A DNA stretch of 7,853 bases from positions 1 to 7,853 of the forward strand of contig JAPOKN010000046.1 of assembly GCA_029977605.1 (NCBI GenBank). Reading direction: 5' to 3'. This stretch comes from Methanobacteriota archaeon (GTDB taxonomy: Archaea; Thermoplasmatota; Poseidoniia; MGIII; CG-Epi1). The position numbers and the translations under genes were made by a program. This document shows, piece by piece, positions 1 to 5,560 of this stretch. Positions within the stretch are counted from its first letter, which is position 1. Each line of letters begins with the position of its first letter. A model generated the notes under the pieces. It ran no database searches. It had not been told where the DNA came from and saw only the letters and a list, made by a program, of their open reading frames with translations.

Positions 1-39
1 ATAAAATTGTTGAGAGAAGAAGGTGTCGATTTATTCTGA
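1..39 (+). CDS. possible C-terminal end of a plus-strand gene (partial)
   Basis: Reading from base 1 in frame 1 gives twelve codons, IKLLREEGVDLF, followed by TGA at 37-39. The composition (charged amphipathic run ending in a hydrophobic residue) is what a normal protein C-terminus looks like. The gene would converge on ccmB, overlapping its 3' end by 9 bases. Only 12 residues are visible, so no family can be named. Frame 3 is also open here and chance cannot be excluded. The minus strand shows no start codon downstream of ccmB in bases 1-30, so a further operon gene starting here is not supported. Confidence 0.35.
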   Translation: MKLLREEGVDLF

Positions 40-681
40 AATTTCGCTCAACCAAGCCCCACCGGTCACAAAAACTAAATTGTAAAGGAAAAGTAAAGTC
101 AAAGCTATTTGAAAATCTGATGAGTCTGTAATGAGTGAGTCTGTACACTTGATTCCTGCCTCAATTACTGTAAAAAGCAAAATTGGTATTGCAAATAAGG
201 AAGTCAACATCCAGCCACCATACATTGGAGTCATGGAACTTGCTGCGAGATTACCAACTGCTGCAATTCCTATGCAGCCTACTAGAACGACTACATAGGC
301 TAACATCCATTCATCCCCAAAAACGTTTTCAAATAAAACCAAAAAGAGTATGAAAATAATCGTACTCAAAATCCAGAGCAATATCATAGAACCAAATGCT
401 CTTCCCAGGAATAACTGATATCTCGTTATTGGAGCTAATTTTAATATTTCAATGGTCCTTCTCTCAATTTCCCTAGTCGCAGTATGAGTAATTAGTCCTA
501 AGCCAGTCAAAAGAACTGAAACCCATAAAATTCCTGATTTCTCAATTACTACTGAATCCATAATGGAAAATTTAAGGGACATTAGAATCATAAACGACAT
601 CAACGCTGCTGGAACAATTCCTTGTAGAGTTCGAAATTCGACCTTTAATTCTTTTTTGAGTAAGACGAAAATTGGATTCAT
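31..681 (-). CDS. ccmB: CcmB-like haem exporter ABC permease
   Basis: This is a polytopic membrane protein of 216 aa, close to the roughly 220 aa usual for CcmB, with about six hydrophobic segments spread over residues 20-210. The cytoplasmic loop after the second helix carries TREIERRTIEILKLAPI near residues 68-85. It corresponds to the conserved CcmB stretch in which an acidic/basic run precedes a Leu-X-Pro motif, followed by a helix beginning near a conserved Lys/Arg (LGRAF here). The start ATG overlaps the ccmA stop as ATGA, the classical ATPase/permease coupling. In known systems CcmAB forms the ABC module that, with CcmC/CcmD, drives release of haem-loaded CcmE for cytochrome c maturation; none of those partners is in this window. 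A generic ABC-2 type permease is the alternative. Confidence 0.82.
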   Translation of the reverse strand: MNPIFVLLKKELKVEFRTLQGIVPAALMSFMILMSLKFSIMDSVVIEKSGILWVSVLLTGLGLITHTATREIERRTIEILKLAPITRYQLFLGRAFGSMILLWILSTIIFILFLVLFENVFGDEWMLAYVVVLVGCIGIAAVGNLAASSMTPMYGGWMLTSLFAIPILLFTVIEAGIKCTDSLITDSSDFQIALTLLFLYNLVFVTGGAWLSEISE

Positions 682-1301
682 TTCAAGGCTCCTTGATCTA
701 GCTCAAGTGTTCGGTCTGCAAACGATATATCATCGTGAGAAGATAGCAGAATGCTACAACCGTCATCTTTCAATCGAAGTAAATGTTCTTCGATAATTTC
801 ACTGCCTTCATCGTCTAAACCAGTGAAAGGTTCATCAAGTAAAAGTGTAGTAGGTGAATGAGCGATTGAAATCGCAAAACCTAGCCTTTGTATCATCCCT
901 CTAGAATAATTGCCAGCCATGTCATCTTTGAACATAATGAGACCTACCTTAGCAAGCATTTCACTAGCATAATCTGGGCCATATTTTGCAGGATGTAAAT
1001 CAAGCCAAAAACCTAAATTTTCAAGACCTGATAATTCTGGATAGAATGGAGGATTATGTGATAGAAAACCCACTCTGGATCTTATTTCTTCTGAATTTGA
1101 AACTAAATCAAACTCATCTATCTCTGCTAGATCATAATCATCAGGTTTTTCTAAAGTAGATAATGCTTTCAGCAATGTAGTTTTACCACTACCGTTCTTT
1201 CCTTTAATTACAACAATTTCACCAGAATCAATATCTAAATCTAAACTTCTAAGAACATTCTTAGGGCCGAATGATTTGAAAAAATTCCGTAACTTAATCA
1301 T
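678..1301 (-). CDS. ccmA: CcmA-like ABC transporter ATP-binding protein
   Basis: All ABC ATPase motifs are present: Walker A GKNGSGKTT at residues 34-42, signature NYSRGMIQRL at 131-140, Walker B TTLLLDEP at 151-158, D-loop GLDD at 161-164 and H-loop His189 in SSHD. Length (207 aa) matches CcmA, and the stretch FLSHNPPFYPELSGLENL at 79-96 resembles the CcmA segment that contains the Q-loop. There Asn83 stands where the family usually has Gln, and the signature reads YSRGM instead of LSGGQ, so both switch elements are somewhat divergent. The gene starts inside the end of pyrF (8-base overlap) and ends in an ATGA overlap with ccmB. The protein should energise the CcmB permease at the cytoplasmic membrane face. 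Export of another small molecule remains possible, because many archaeal ABC-2 ATPases share these motifs. Confidence 0.87.
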   Translation of the reverse strand: MIKLRNFFKSFGPKNVLRSLDLDIDSGEIVVIKGKNGSGKTTLLKALSTLEKPDDYDLAEIDEFDLVSNSEEIRSRVGFLSHNPPFYPELSGLENLGFWLDLHPAKYGPDYASEMLAKVGLIMFKDDMAGNYSRGMIQRLGFAISIAHSPTTLLLDEPFTGLDDEGSEIIEEHLLRLKDDGCSILLSSHDDISFADRTLELDQGALK

Positions 1302-1926
1302 CTATGTTCATGTCAGACATATATTTTTCTGCAGCTAATGCAGGATTGTCCGCCTGATAAATTCCCCTTCCAACAATAATAAAATCAGCTCCAGCCTTTA
1401 TTGTTTCTTTAGGATCTCCACCTTGTGCCCCTACTCCAGGAGATATAATTTCTAAATCTCCAATCAAATTCTTAACTTTAGCAACGTCTTCTGGCCTAGT
1501 TGCAGGAGCCACAACTCCTGTTGCTCCAACTTCTAATGCCAAAGAACAAAATTCTTCTATTTTGAAAAAGTCTCCACCTTTAGGGTGTGACATTGTAATT
1601 ACAACATACATTTCCTTACTTGGATCTACAGCCCTAATTGCTTTCAATGACTCAGGCCCGGGAAAAGCATGAGCAATAATTCCTGTTGCACCTGCTGAAA
1701 ATACGGCTTCGGTAATCAAACGATTTGTATTAGGAATATCCGCTACTTTGAAATCGCAAATGACTTTACTAAATTTGGATATTTCAGTTACAATATCTAG
1801 GCCTGCAGATAATACAAGTGGATAATTTATTTTAATTTTTGACACAAAAGGAGATACTTCTTTTGCAATATCTAGAGCTCGGGCTGGATCTGTTTCGTCC
1901 AGGGCGAGCACGAGCCGTGATGCCAT
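1294..1926 (-). CDS. pyrF: orotidine 5'-phosphate decarboxylase
   Basis: This enzyme catalyses the last step of de novo UMP synthesis, decarboxylation of OMP. The 210-aa protein has the short archaeal/bacterial (beta/alpha)8 form. The N-terminal LALD places Asp10, followed by Lys32 in KIKINYPL. The core motif DFKVADIPNT gives Asp58-Lys60-Asp63, so the Lys-Asp-Lys-Asp catalytic tetrad of the family is complete. TMSHPKGG (Ser113) and GVGAQGGDP (Gln168) belong to the pyrimidine and phosphate loops, and Arg187 in VGRGIY is the expected phosphate-binding arginine. The start ATG shares one base with the stop of the preceding small gene (TAATG), and the end overlaps the ccmA start by 8 bases, so the four genes are very probably one transcript with coupled translation. 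No other pyrimidine gene is in the window. Confidence 0.96.
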   Translation of the reverse strand: MASRLVLALDETDPARALDIAKEVSPFVSKIKINYPLVLSAGLDIVTEISKFSKVICDFKVADIPNTNRLITEAVFSAGATGIIAHAFPGPESLKAIRAVDPSKEMYVVITMSHPKGGDFFKIEEFCSLALEVGATGVVAPATRPEDVAKVKNLIGDLEIISPGVGAQGGDPKETIKAGADFIIVGRGIYQADNPALAAEKYMSDMNIDD

Positions 1927-2150
1927 TAAATCTCTAATTTCCCAGTTAAGATTGAAATTGCGTATTTTAATTCAGCAACGGATGCCACAGCTTCCCTTTT
2001 TACTTGAAAAAGATCCTGAGGTTCCATCTCTTTACCAAGGTTGGATTCTACGAACATCATTTTTTCTAAACTGCGTTCAATAGTATCCACAATAATTTGG
2101 CTTCTTGCGGAGCGTCGTAAACCTTCTTCGTCTATCATTTCATCTGCCAT
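1926..2150 (-). CDS. small conserved-looking helical protein of unknown function
   Basis: First gene of the proposed small ORF-pyrF-ccmA-ccmB operon; its stop overlaps the pyrF start by one base (TAATG). From the ATG at 2150 it encodes 74 aa, acidic at the N-terminus (MADEMIDEEGL) and then mostly amphipathic helix with alternating charged and hydrophobic residues. There is no membrane segment, signal peptide or metal-binding cysteine cluster. A GTG at 2162 would add MDNS, but the ATG is preferred because a TATA-like TTATAT (2175-2180, minus strand) is centred about 27 bases upstream of it, as expected for a leaderless transcript, whereas the GTG is only about 15 bases away. I do not recognise the family. 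Position suggests a regulatory or accessory role, but nothing in the sequence proves it. Confidence 0.7.
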   Translation of the reverse strand: MADEMIDEEGLRRSARSQIIVDTIERSLEKMMFVESNLGKEMEPQDLFQVKREAVASVAELKYAISILTGKLEI

Positions 2151-2174
2151 GCTATTGTCCACTAATATAGTGGG

Positions 2175-2180
2175 ATATAA
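2175..2180 (-). promoter_or_regulatory. TATA box of the small ORF-pyrF-ccmAB operon
   Basis: The minus strand reads TTATAT here, in the 40-bp gap between the dnaG stop and the next gene. Its centre is about 27 bases from the ATG at 2150, which fits archaeal TATA-to-start spacing and predicts a leaderless mRNA. No Shine-Dalgarno sequence is seen before that ATG. The operon could also receive read-through from dnaG, since no clear terminator lies between them. Confidence 0.5.
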
Positions 2181-2202
2181 CCATTTGGCTTGAGTTACCT
2201 GA

Positions 2203-3453
2203 TTATGCTAAATCTTCTCTGGTAAACATAGTGATGCCTACTGGATCTCTTGGAAGAGGTCCTTTCTTTTCGGCTACTATTACCTTAATTCCTGCTTTAG
2301 GAACTAATTCGATTAATCTCTGAGTTATGATACCGTCCATAACTAAAGTGTTAACTCCGTTTTTCTTGTAAGTACTACCAGAGCTTTCCAATTGATCTTG
2401 AAGACCACTTATAGAAACTTCATCTGCTAGCTCTTCTGTAGCTAGAAAACGTGCATTTTTTGAACCTTGAAGAGCATCTAACTGTTCTAAGAAAATTGGA
2501 CTTGCTTCCACAGGTTCTGCAGCTTCTACAGGCTCAGCTTCTTTCTTAGGTTTGTCATTAGATTTTCCTTTTTTTGAACCTGAACGACGAGTCTTCTTAC
2601 TAGAACCACCACTTCCTGGGCGTGCCCATTTGTTTTGTTCCATGAACAACTCAGCTGAGGTTTTATCTCTCAAACACTTCATTATTTGCTTGTGAGTAAT
2701 GTGTTCAACCTCTGTATTGCTAGGTGCTCTTGCTATGAAATCAACTTCTGCTACTTGCAATAATTCTTGAATAATCATTTCTCCGCCACGGTCTCCGTCC
2801 ACGAAAGCTGTAACTGTTTTTTCTTTAGTTAATGCAACAACTTCCTTAGGAATGTTTGTTCCTTCAACAGCAACTGCATTCTTGATTCCGTGCTTTAATA
2901 AATTCAAAACATCACCTCTACCTTCGACAATAATAATTGCATCACTTGTCTCTACATTAGGTCCTGCTGGTAGTTTACCTTTGAATCTAACTACTTCTTC
3001 TGTTTGAAGTGCTTGTCTTACAGTATCTGTAATTGTTGAACCTGCGCTCCTTGAATCTTGAAGTAAATCAATCAATAATGCTCTAGCACGCTCAATGATA
3101 ACTTCACGTTTTGAGGTTCTGCTGTCTTCTAAGGCTGTAACTTTTACAGTTGCCTTACAAGGACCGACTCTCTCAACAGTTTCTAAAGCTGCAGCAAAAA
3201 CCGAAGTTTCTACTTGGTCCATACTTGATGAAATTTCTATTTCACCTTTGGATTTGCCTTTATCGCTCTTAATGTCGACTTCAACACGACCCATTCTTCC
3301 GCTCTTTTGAAGGTCTCTAAGGTCTAGTTCGTCCCCTAATAATCCTTCAGTTTGACCGAAGACTGCGCCTACGACATCTGACTTGTTTACTACTCCGTTT
3401 GCTCTTATTGAAGCTCGGATAACATACTTACTACTTGTTGGATCAATATTCAT
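2203..3453 (-). CDS. dnaG: archaeal DnaG (TOPRIM-domain primase / exosome-associated protein)
   Basis: The 416-aa protein has the archaeal DnaG layout: an N-terminal region (1-165) containing SSKYVIRASIRANGVV, which is typical of the family; a TOPRIM domain (about 168-250); and a C-terminal region (about 320-416). The TOPRIM metal-binding residues are intact, with Glu177 in IIIVEGRGDV and Asp219/Asp221 in DGDRGG. There is no bacterial N-terminal zinc finger or helicase-binding domain, as expected for archaea. In studied archaea this protein has primase activity and is also a subunit of the RNA exosome. Residues 275-318 form a low-complexity linker: a Lys/Ser/Gly/Arg-rich basic part, then an acidic part with a tandem AEPVEA repeat. 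The ATG is preceded, 5 bases away, by GAGATGAT, a good Shine-Dalgarno match (GAGGTGAT). Confidence 0.96.
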   Translation of the reverse strand: MNIDPTSSKYVIRASIRANGVVNKSDVVGAVFGQTEGLLGDELDLRDLQKSGRMGRVEVDIKSDKGKSKGEIEISSSMDQVETSVFAAALETVERVGPCKATVKVTALEDSRTSKREVIIERARALLIDLLQDSRSAGSTITDTVRQALQTEEVVRFKGKLPAGPNVETSDAIIIVEGRGDVLNLLKHGIKNAVAVEGTNIPKEVVALTKEKTVTAFVDGDRGGEMIIQELLQVAEVDFIARAPSNTEVEHITHKQIMKCLRDKTSAELFMEQNKWARPGSGGSSKKTRRSGSKKGKSNDKPKKEAEPVEAAEPVEASPIFLEQLDALQGSKNARFLATEELADEVSISGLQDQLESSGSTYKKNGVNTLVMDGIITQRLIELVPKAGIKVIVAEKKGPLPRDPVGITMFTREDLA

Positions 3454-3623
3454 TTTTAATCATCTCTTTATTATCCTCTTAACCAAGGGCAGACAAAGTT
3501 CTAATATCTCTTAAATCTCCAAAGGGAGTTGAAAGGTCATGTTCGTGAATTGAGTACTGTCAATAGCCAAGAGGCCTAATTTCACGCCGGTAACGCCGTA
3601 TTAATAGCTAGCGGTGATATTTT
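3454..3623. other. divergent intergenic region between dnaG and the DUF1292-like gene
   Basis: These 170 bases separate two genes transcribed away from each other, so both promoters should lie here. The dnaG side is described separately. On the plus strand, TATTAATA (about 3599-3606) and GATATTTTA (about 3615-3623) are TATA candidates for the gene at 3624. The centre (about 3560-3612) is more GC-rich than its surroundings, and TCACGCCG is followed about 25 bases later by an imperfect reverse complement, GCGGTGA. No tRNA-like cloverleaf, T-loop motif or small ORF was found in it. Confidence 0.5.
3459..3516 (-). promoter_or_regulatory. dnaG promoter region and ribosome binding site
   Basis: On the minus strand ATTTAA (3511-3516) is a TATA-like element that would place transcription start near 3486, giving a leader of about 33 bases. 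An alternative AT-rich element lies at about 3503-3508. GAGATGAT at 3459-3466 matches the archaeal anti-Shine-Dalgarno complement with one difference and sits 5 bases before the ATG. The TATA assignment is an inference from spacing; the ribosome binding site is clearer. Confidence 0.4.
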
Positions 3624-4457
3624 ATGCACGCCTATTGGTGTCAACTAGTGCATTCAGTAACTCTTATTGCTCAGCCTAGAAGCAAAACACCTTTCGCTAA
3701 AGTCGGTGCTATGAAATCTGGAAAATATGAACCAAAGAATAGTGGGACATTTGGTGTTATGTGGTTTACAGATTTCGGAGATAAATTCTGGGAAGCATGT
3801 AGAGGAGTGGATGACACTCCTAAACTACGATTAAGAGACAGTGGTTTCGATGAAATGGATTGGAGTGTTTCATTCCGTTTTGCAGGATTTAAAGCAAGAA
3901 TTACATCTGTAAAATACAAAGGATTCTTTGGGAAGCCTGGAAATTCTTACATGGAATTAAAGATTGGAACTCCAAATCCAAATGATCTTCGTGTATTCTT
4001 ACAAGCATTTGTAGAAAAATTCGAAACTCCTCCATGGATTATGAACAATTGGAAAAAAGCTGAAGCTAAATCTGGATTCAGTAAAGAAGAAATTATCTCT
4101 GAATGGTCTAAGGGTATGGGAAGAGAAATAACTGAAGAAGAAACCGTAGTGAAAGGCTGGGGTGCATCTTTATTCGGTTCTAAAGATAAAGACAGTAAAA
4201 AAGAAGAGTTCGAAATCTTTGAAGATGCAGAAGGAAATGATGTTAAAATGGTGATTCACGGAGCTCTTGAAGTTGAAGGTGATGAATATGCAATTATGTC
4301 ATATGCTGACGACGTAATTACAACTGAATATGAAATTATGAAGATTAATAGGGACAAAAAAGGAAATGTTACCTATTCTGGTGTTGAAGATGAGGAATTG
4401 TACAACGATTTGAGTGAAGCTGCAACAGAACATTTAGAAACCAAATTTATTTTTTAA
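3624..4457 (+). CDS. protein of unknown function with YrzB/DUF1292-like C-terminus
   Basis: A 277-aa soluble protein without signal peptide or membrane segments. Two parts are visible. Residues 35-165 are rich in aromatic residues and glycine (GTFGVMWFTDFGDKFWE, SVSFRFAGFKARI, KGFFGKPGNSYMELKIG) and look like a beta-rich domain followed by helices; I do not recognise it. After a Lys/Glu linker (185-195), residues 195-272 resemble the small YrzB/DUF1292 family: an acidic start, DAEGNDVK, EYAIMSY, an EIMKINRD strand, GNVTYSGVEDEELYNDL, then a final helix. That family is best known from Firmicutes and has no established function. The true start is uncertain. Met30 (3711) begins the part that looks like ordinary protein, while GTG 3648 is about 28 bases from a TATA-like element. 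Alone on its strand with its own promoter; no operon partner. Confidence 0.78.
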   Translation: MHAYWCQLVHSVTLIAQPRSKTPFAKVGAMKSGKYEPKNSGTFGVMWFTDFGDKFWEACRGVDDTPKLRLRDSGFDEMDWSVSFRFAGFKARITSVKYKGFFGKPGNSYMELKIGTPNPNDLRVFLQAFVEKFETPPWIMNNWKKAEAKSGFSKEEIISEWSKGMGREITEEETVVKGWGASLFGSKDKDSKKEEFEIFEDAEGNDVKMVIHGALEVEGDEYAIMSYADDVITTEYEIMKINRDKKGNVTYSGVEDEELYNDLSEAATEHLETKFIF

Positions 4458-4476
4458 ATTAATAGATTTTAATTTA
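4449..4476 (+). terminator. AT-rich inverted repeat and T-tract at gene end
   Basis: A run of six T residues (4450-4455) leads into the TAA stop codon of the upstream gene. TAAATTAA (4455-4462) and TTAATTTA (4469-4476) then form a perfect 8-bp inverted repeat with a 6-base loop. Archaeal termination mainly needs T-rich tracts, so this stretch is a reasonable end point for the transcript before the pdxS promoter. The stem is all A/T and weak, so the call is tentative. Confidence 0.35.
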
Positions 4477-4492
4477 GTCACTACAACCAATC

Positions 4493-4498
4493 TTATAT
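4493..4498 (+). promoter_or_regulatory. pdxS TATA box
   Basis: TTATAT centred at about 4495.5 is the only good TATA element in the 110-bp gap before pdxS. Standard archaeal spacing of about 27 bases puts transcription start at about 4521-4523, giving a 5' leader of about 46 bases. Two dyad symmetries follow: one between this box and the predicted start, one at the predicted start. Confidence 0.55.
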
Positions 4499-4518
4499 TT
4501 GCCACGCTGGTGGCTAAA
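4498..4518 (+). promoter_or_regulatory. palindrome between pdxS TATA box and transcription start (candidate operator)
   Basis: GCCAC (4501-4505) and GTGGC (4510-4514) are perfect inverted repeats around GCTG. Allowing one bulged T at 4515, the symmetry extends through TTT (4498-4500) and AAA (4516-4518). It lies just downstream of the TATA box, where a bound repressor would block TFB/RNA polymerase. It is a GC-rich island in an otherwise AT-rich gap. The operator role is inferred from position and symmetry only. Confidence 0.4.
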
Positions 4519-4520
4519 GC

Positions 4521-4554
4521 TCTGATGAATTGGGTTACTATCCAAATCATCAGG
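4521..4554 (+). promoter_or_regulatory. leader hairpin / dyad directly upstream of pdxS ribosome binding site
   Basis: CTGATGAATTGG (4522-4533) and CCAAATCATCAG (4542-4553) are inverted repeats with a single A:A mismatch (4529/4546). G4534-T4541 and T4521-G4554 can add wobble pairs, leaving a 6-base loop TTACTA. The 5' arm coincides with the predicted transcript start, and the 3' arm runs into the purine-rich AGGAAAGGA (4552-4560) that serves as ribosome binding site, 7 bases before the pdxS ATG. It could act as RNA (translation control or 5' end protection) or as a DNA operator. Confidence 0.5.
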
Positions 4555-4567
4555 AAAGGAAAGAAAA

Positions 4568-5560
4568 ATGTCAATGGAACTTGATATAGAATCGCTAAAA
4601 CACGGTAAAGAACTTGTAAAGAGAGGCTTTGCTAGAATGCAGAAAGGCGGCGTGATTATGGATGTCGTTAATGCAGAACAAGCTGACATAGCTGAAAAAG
4701 CAGGAGCTGTTGCTGTAATGGCTCTTGAAAGAGTACCTTCTGACATTAGGGCAGATGGTGGAGTAGCTAGAATGTCAAATCCAACTATGATTAATGAAAT
4801 TATTGAATGTACAAGTATTCCTATTATGGCAAAATGTAGAATTGGACATACTGCCGAAGCTCGAGTTTTGGAAGCTTTGGGTGTAGATATGATAGATGAA
4901 TCTGAAGTTTTGACTCCTGCTGACCCTTACTATCACGTCGTAAAGGACGATTTCAAAGTACCATTCGTATGTGGCGCTACTTCTCTAGGAGAAGCAGTCA
5001 GAAGAATCTGGGAAGGTGCAGCTATGATAAGAACCAAAGGAGAGGCTGGAACCGGAAATGTAGTTGCTGCAATGAGACATGCAAGATTATTGCAAGCTGA
5101 AATTGAAGTTGTAAAGAAATCTGAAAATCTTGGGGTTATAGCTACCAAAATAGCTGAAAAATTCTTTGTATTAGATAATGAAGCTGAAGGAAATTTGGGA
5201 GAATCAACAGACTTTAACCCGTTTGGAAAAGATAAAGCTACAATTGAATCTGAAATAATTGAAATCTTAGAAGATATTAAGAGATTAGGAAGATTGCCTG
5301 TTGTTACATTTACAGCTGGAGGAATCGCTACTCCTGCAGATGCTGCATTGATGATGCAGTTTGGAATGGATGGTGTATTCGTTGGCTCAGGAATTTTCAA
5401 ATCTGAAGACCCAATTACAATGGCCAAAGCAGTTGTAGAAGCTACAGCTCATTTCAATGATGCTAAATTAGTTGGAGATGTTTCAAAAAATCTTGGTGAA
5501 TCTATGCCTGGCTTAGAAGAATCAAGCCTTGAAACTAAGATGGCAAAACGCGGACATTAG
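4568..5560 (+). CDS. pdxS: pyridoxal 5'-phosphate synthase lyase subunit PdxS (Pdx1)
   Basis: PdxS builds PLP from ribose 5-phosphate, glyceraldehyde 3-phosphate and ammonia delivered by the glutaminase PdxT. It is a (beta/alpha)8 barrel that assembles as a dodecamer. The active site is intact and offset by 8 from the Bacillus subtilis numbering: Asp32 in IMDVVNAEQA, Lys89 in MAKCRIGH and Lys157 in MIRTKGEAGTGN. The phosphate-site segments TAGGIATPADAALMMQ and GVFVGSGIF are also present. At 330 aa it exceeds the roughly 294 aa of bacterial forms because residues about 185-245 carry an extra segment, as in the 330-aa Methanocaldococcus jannaschii enzyme; this supports an archaeal host. The start is fixed by the ribosome binding site AGGA at 4557-4560. 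pdxT is not adjacent; here pdxS stands alone. The stop overlaps the convergent small membrane-protein gene by 4 bases. Confidence 0.98.
   Translation: MSMELDIESLKHGKELVKRGFARMQKGGVIMDVVNAEQADIAEKAGAVAVMALERVPSDIRADGGVARMSNPTMINEIIECTSIPIMAKCRIGHTAEARVLEALGVDMIDESEVLTPADPYYHVVKDDFKVPFVCGATSLGEAVRRIWEGAAMIRTKGEAGTGNVVAAMRHARLLQAEIEVVKKSENLGVIATKIAEKFFVLDNEAEGNLGESTDFNPFGKDKATIESEIIEILEDIKRLGRLPVVTFTAGGIATPADAALMMQFGMDGVFVGSGIFKSEDPITMAKAVVEATAHFNDAKLVGDVSKNLGESMPGLEESSLETKMAKRGH

Noticed and set aside
563..796. 77-codon plus-strand frame across the ccmA/ccmB junction
   Set aside because: Lies antisense to two well-supported ABC transporter genes and has no recognisable features.
3454..3710. 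Possible tRNA or structured RNA in the GC-richer part of the dnaG divergent region
   Set aside because: No T-loop consensus, acceptor stem or cloverleaf pairing found on either strand; only one imperfect short inverted repeat.
3671..3919. 82-codon minus-strand frame within the DUF1292-like gene
   Set aside because: Antisense to a longer coding frame, no promoter or ribosome binding site, and composition typical of shadow ORFs.
4474..4746. 90-codon minus-strand frame covering the pdxS promoter and N-terminus
   Set aside because: It would run through the pdxS control region and is antisense to conserved PdxS residues; composition is shadow-like.
4933..5427. 164-codon open frame on the minus strand inside pdxS
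   Set aside because: It is the antisense shadow of a gene with complete PdxS active-site motifs; its translation is Ser/Ile/Ala-rich with no domain.
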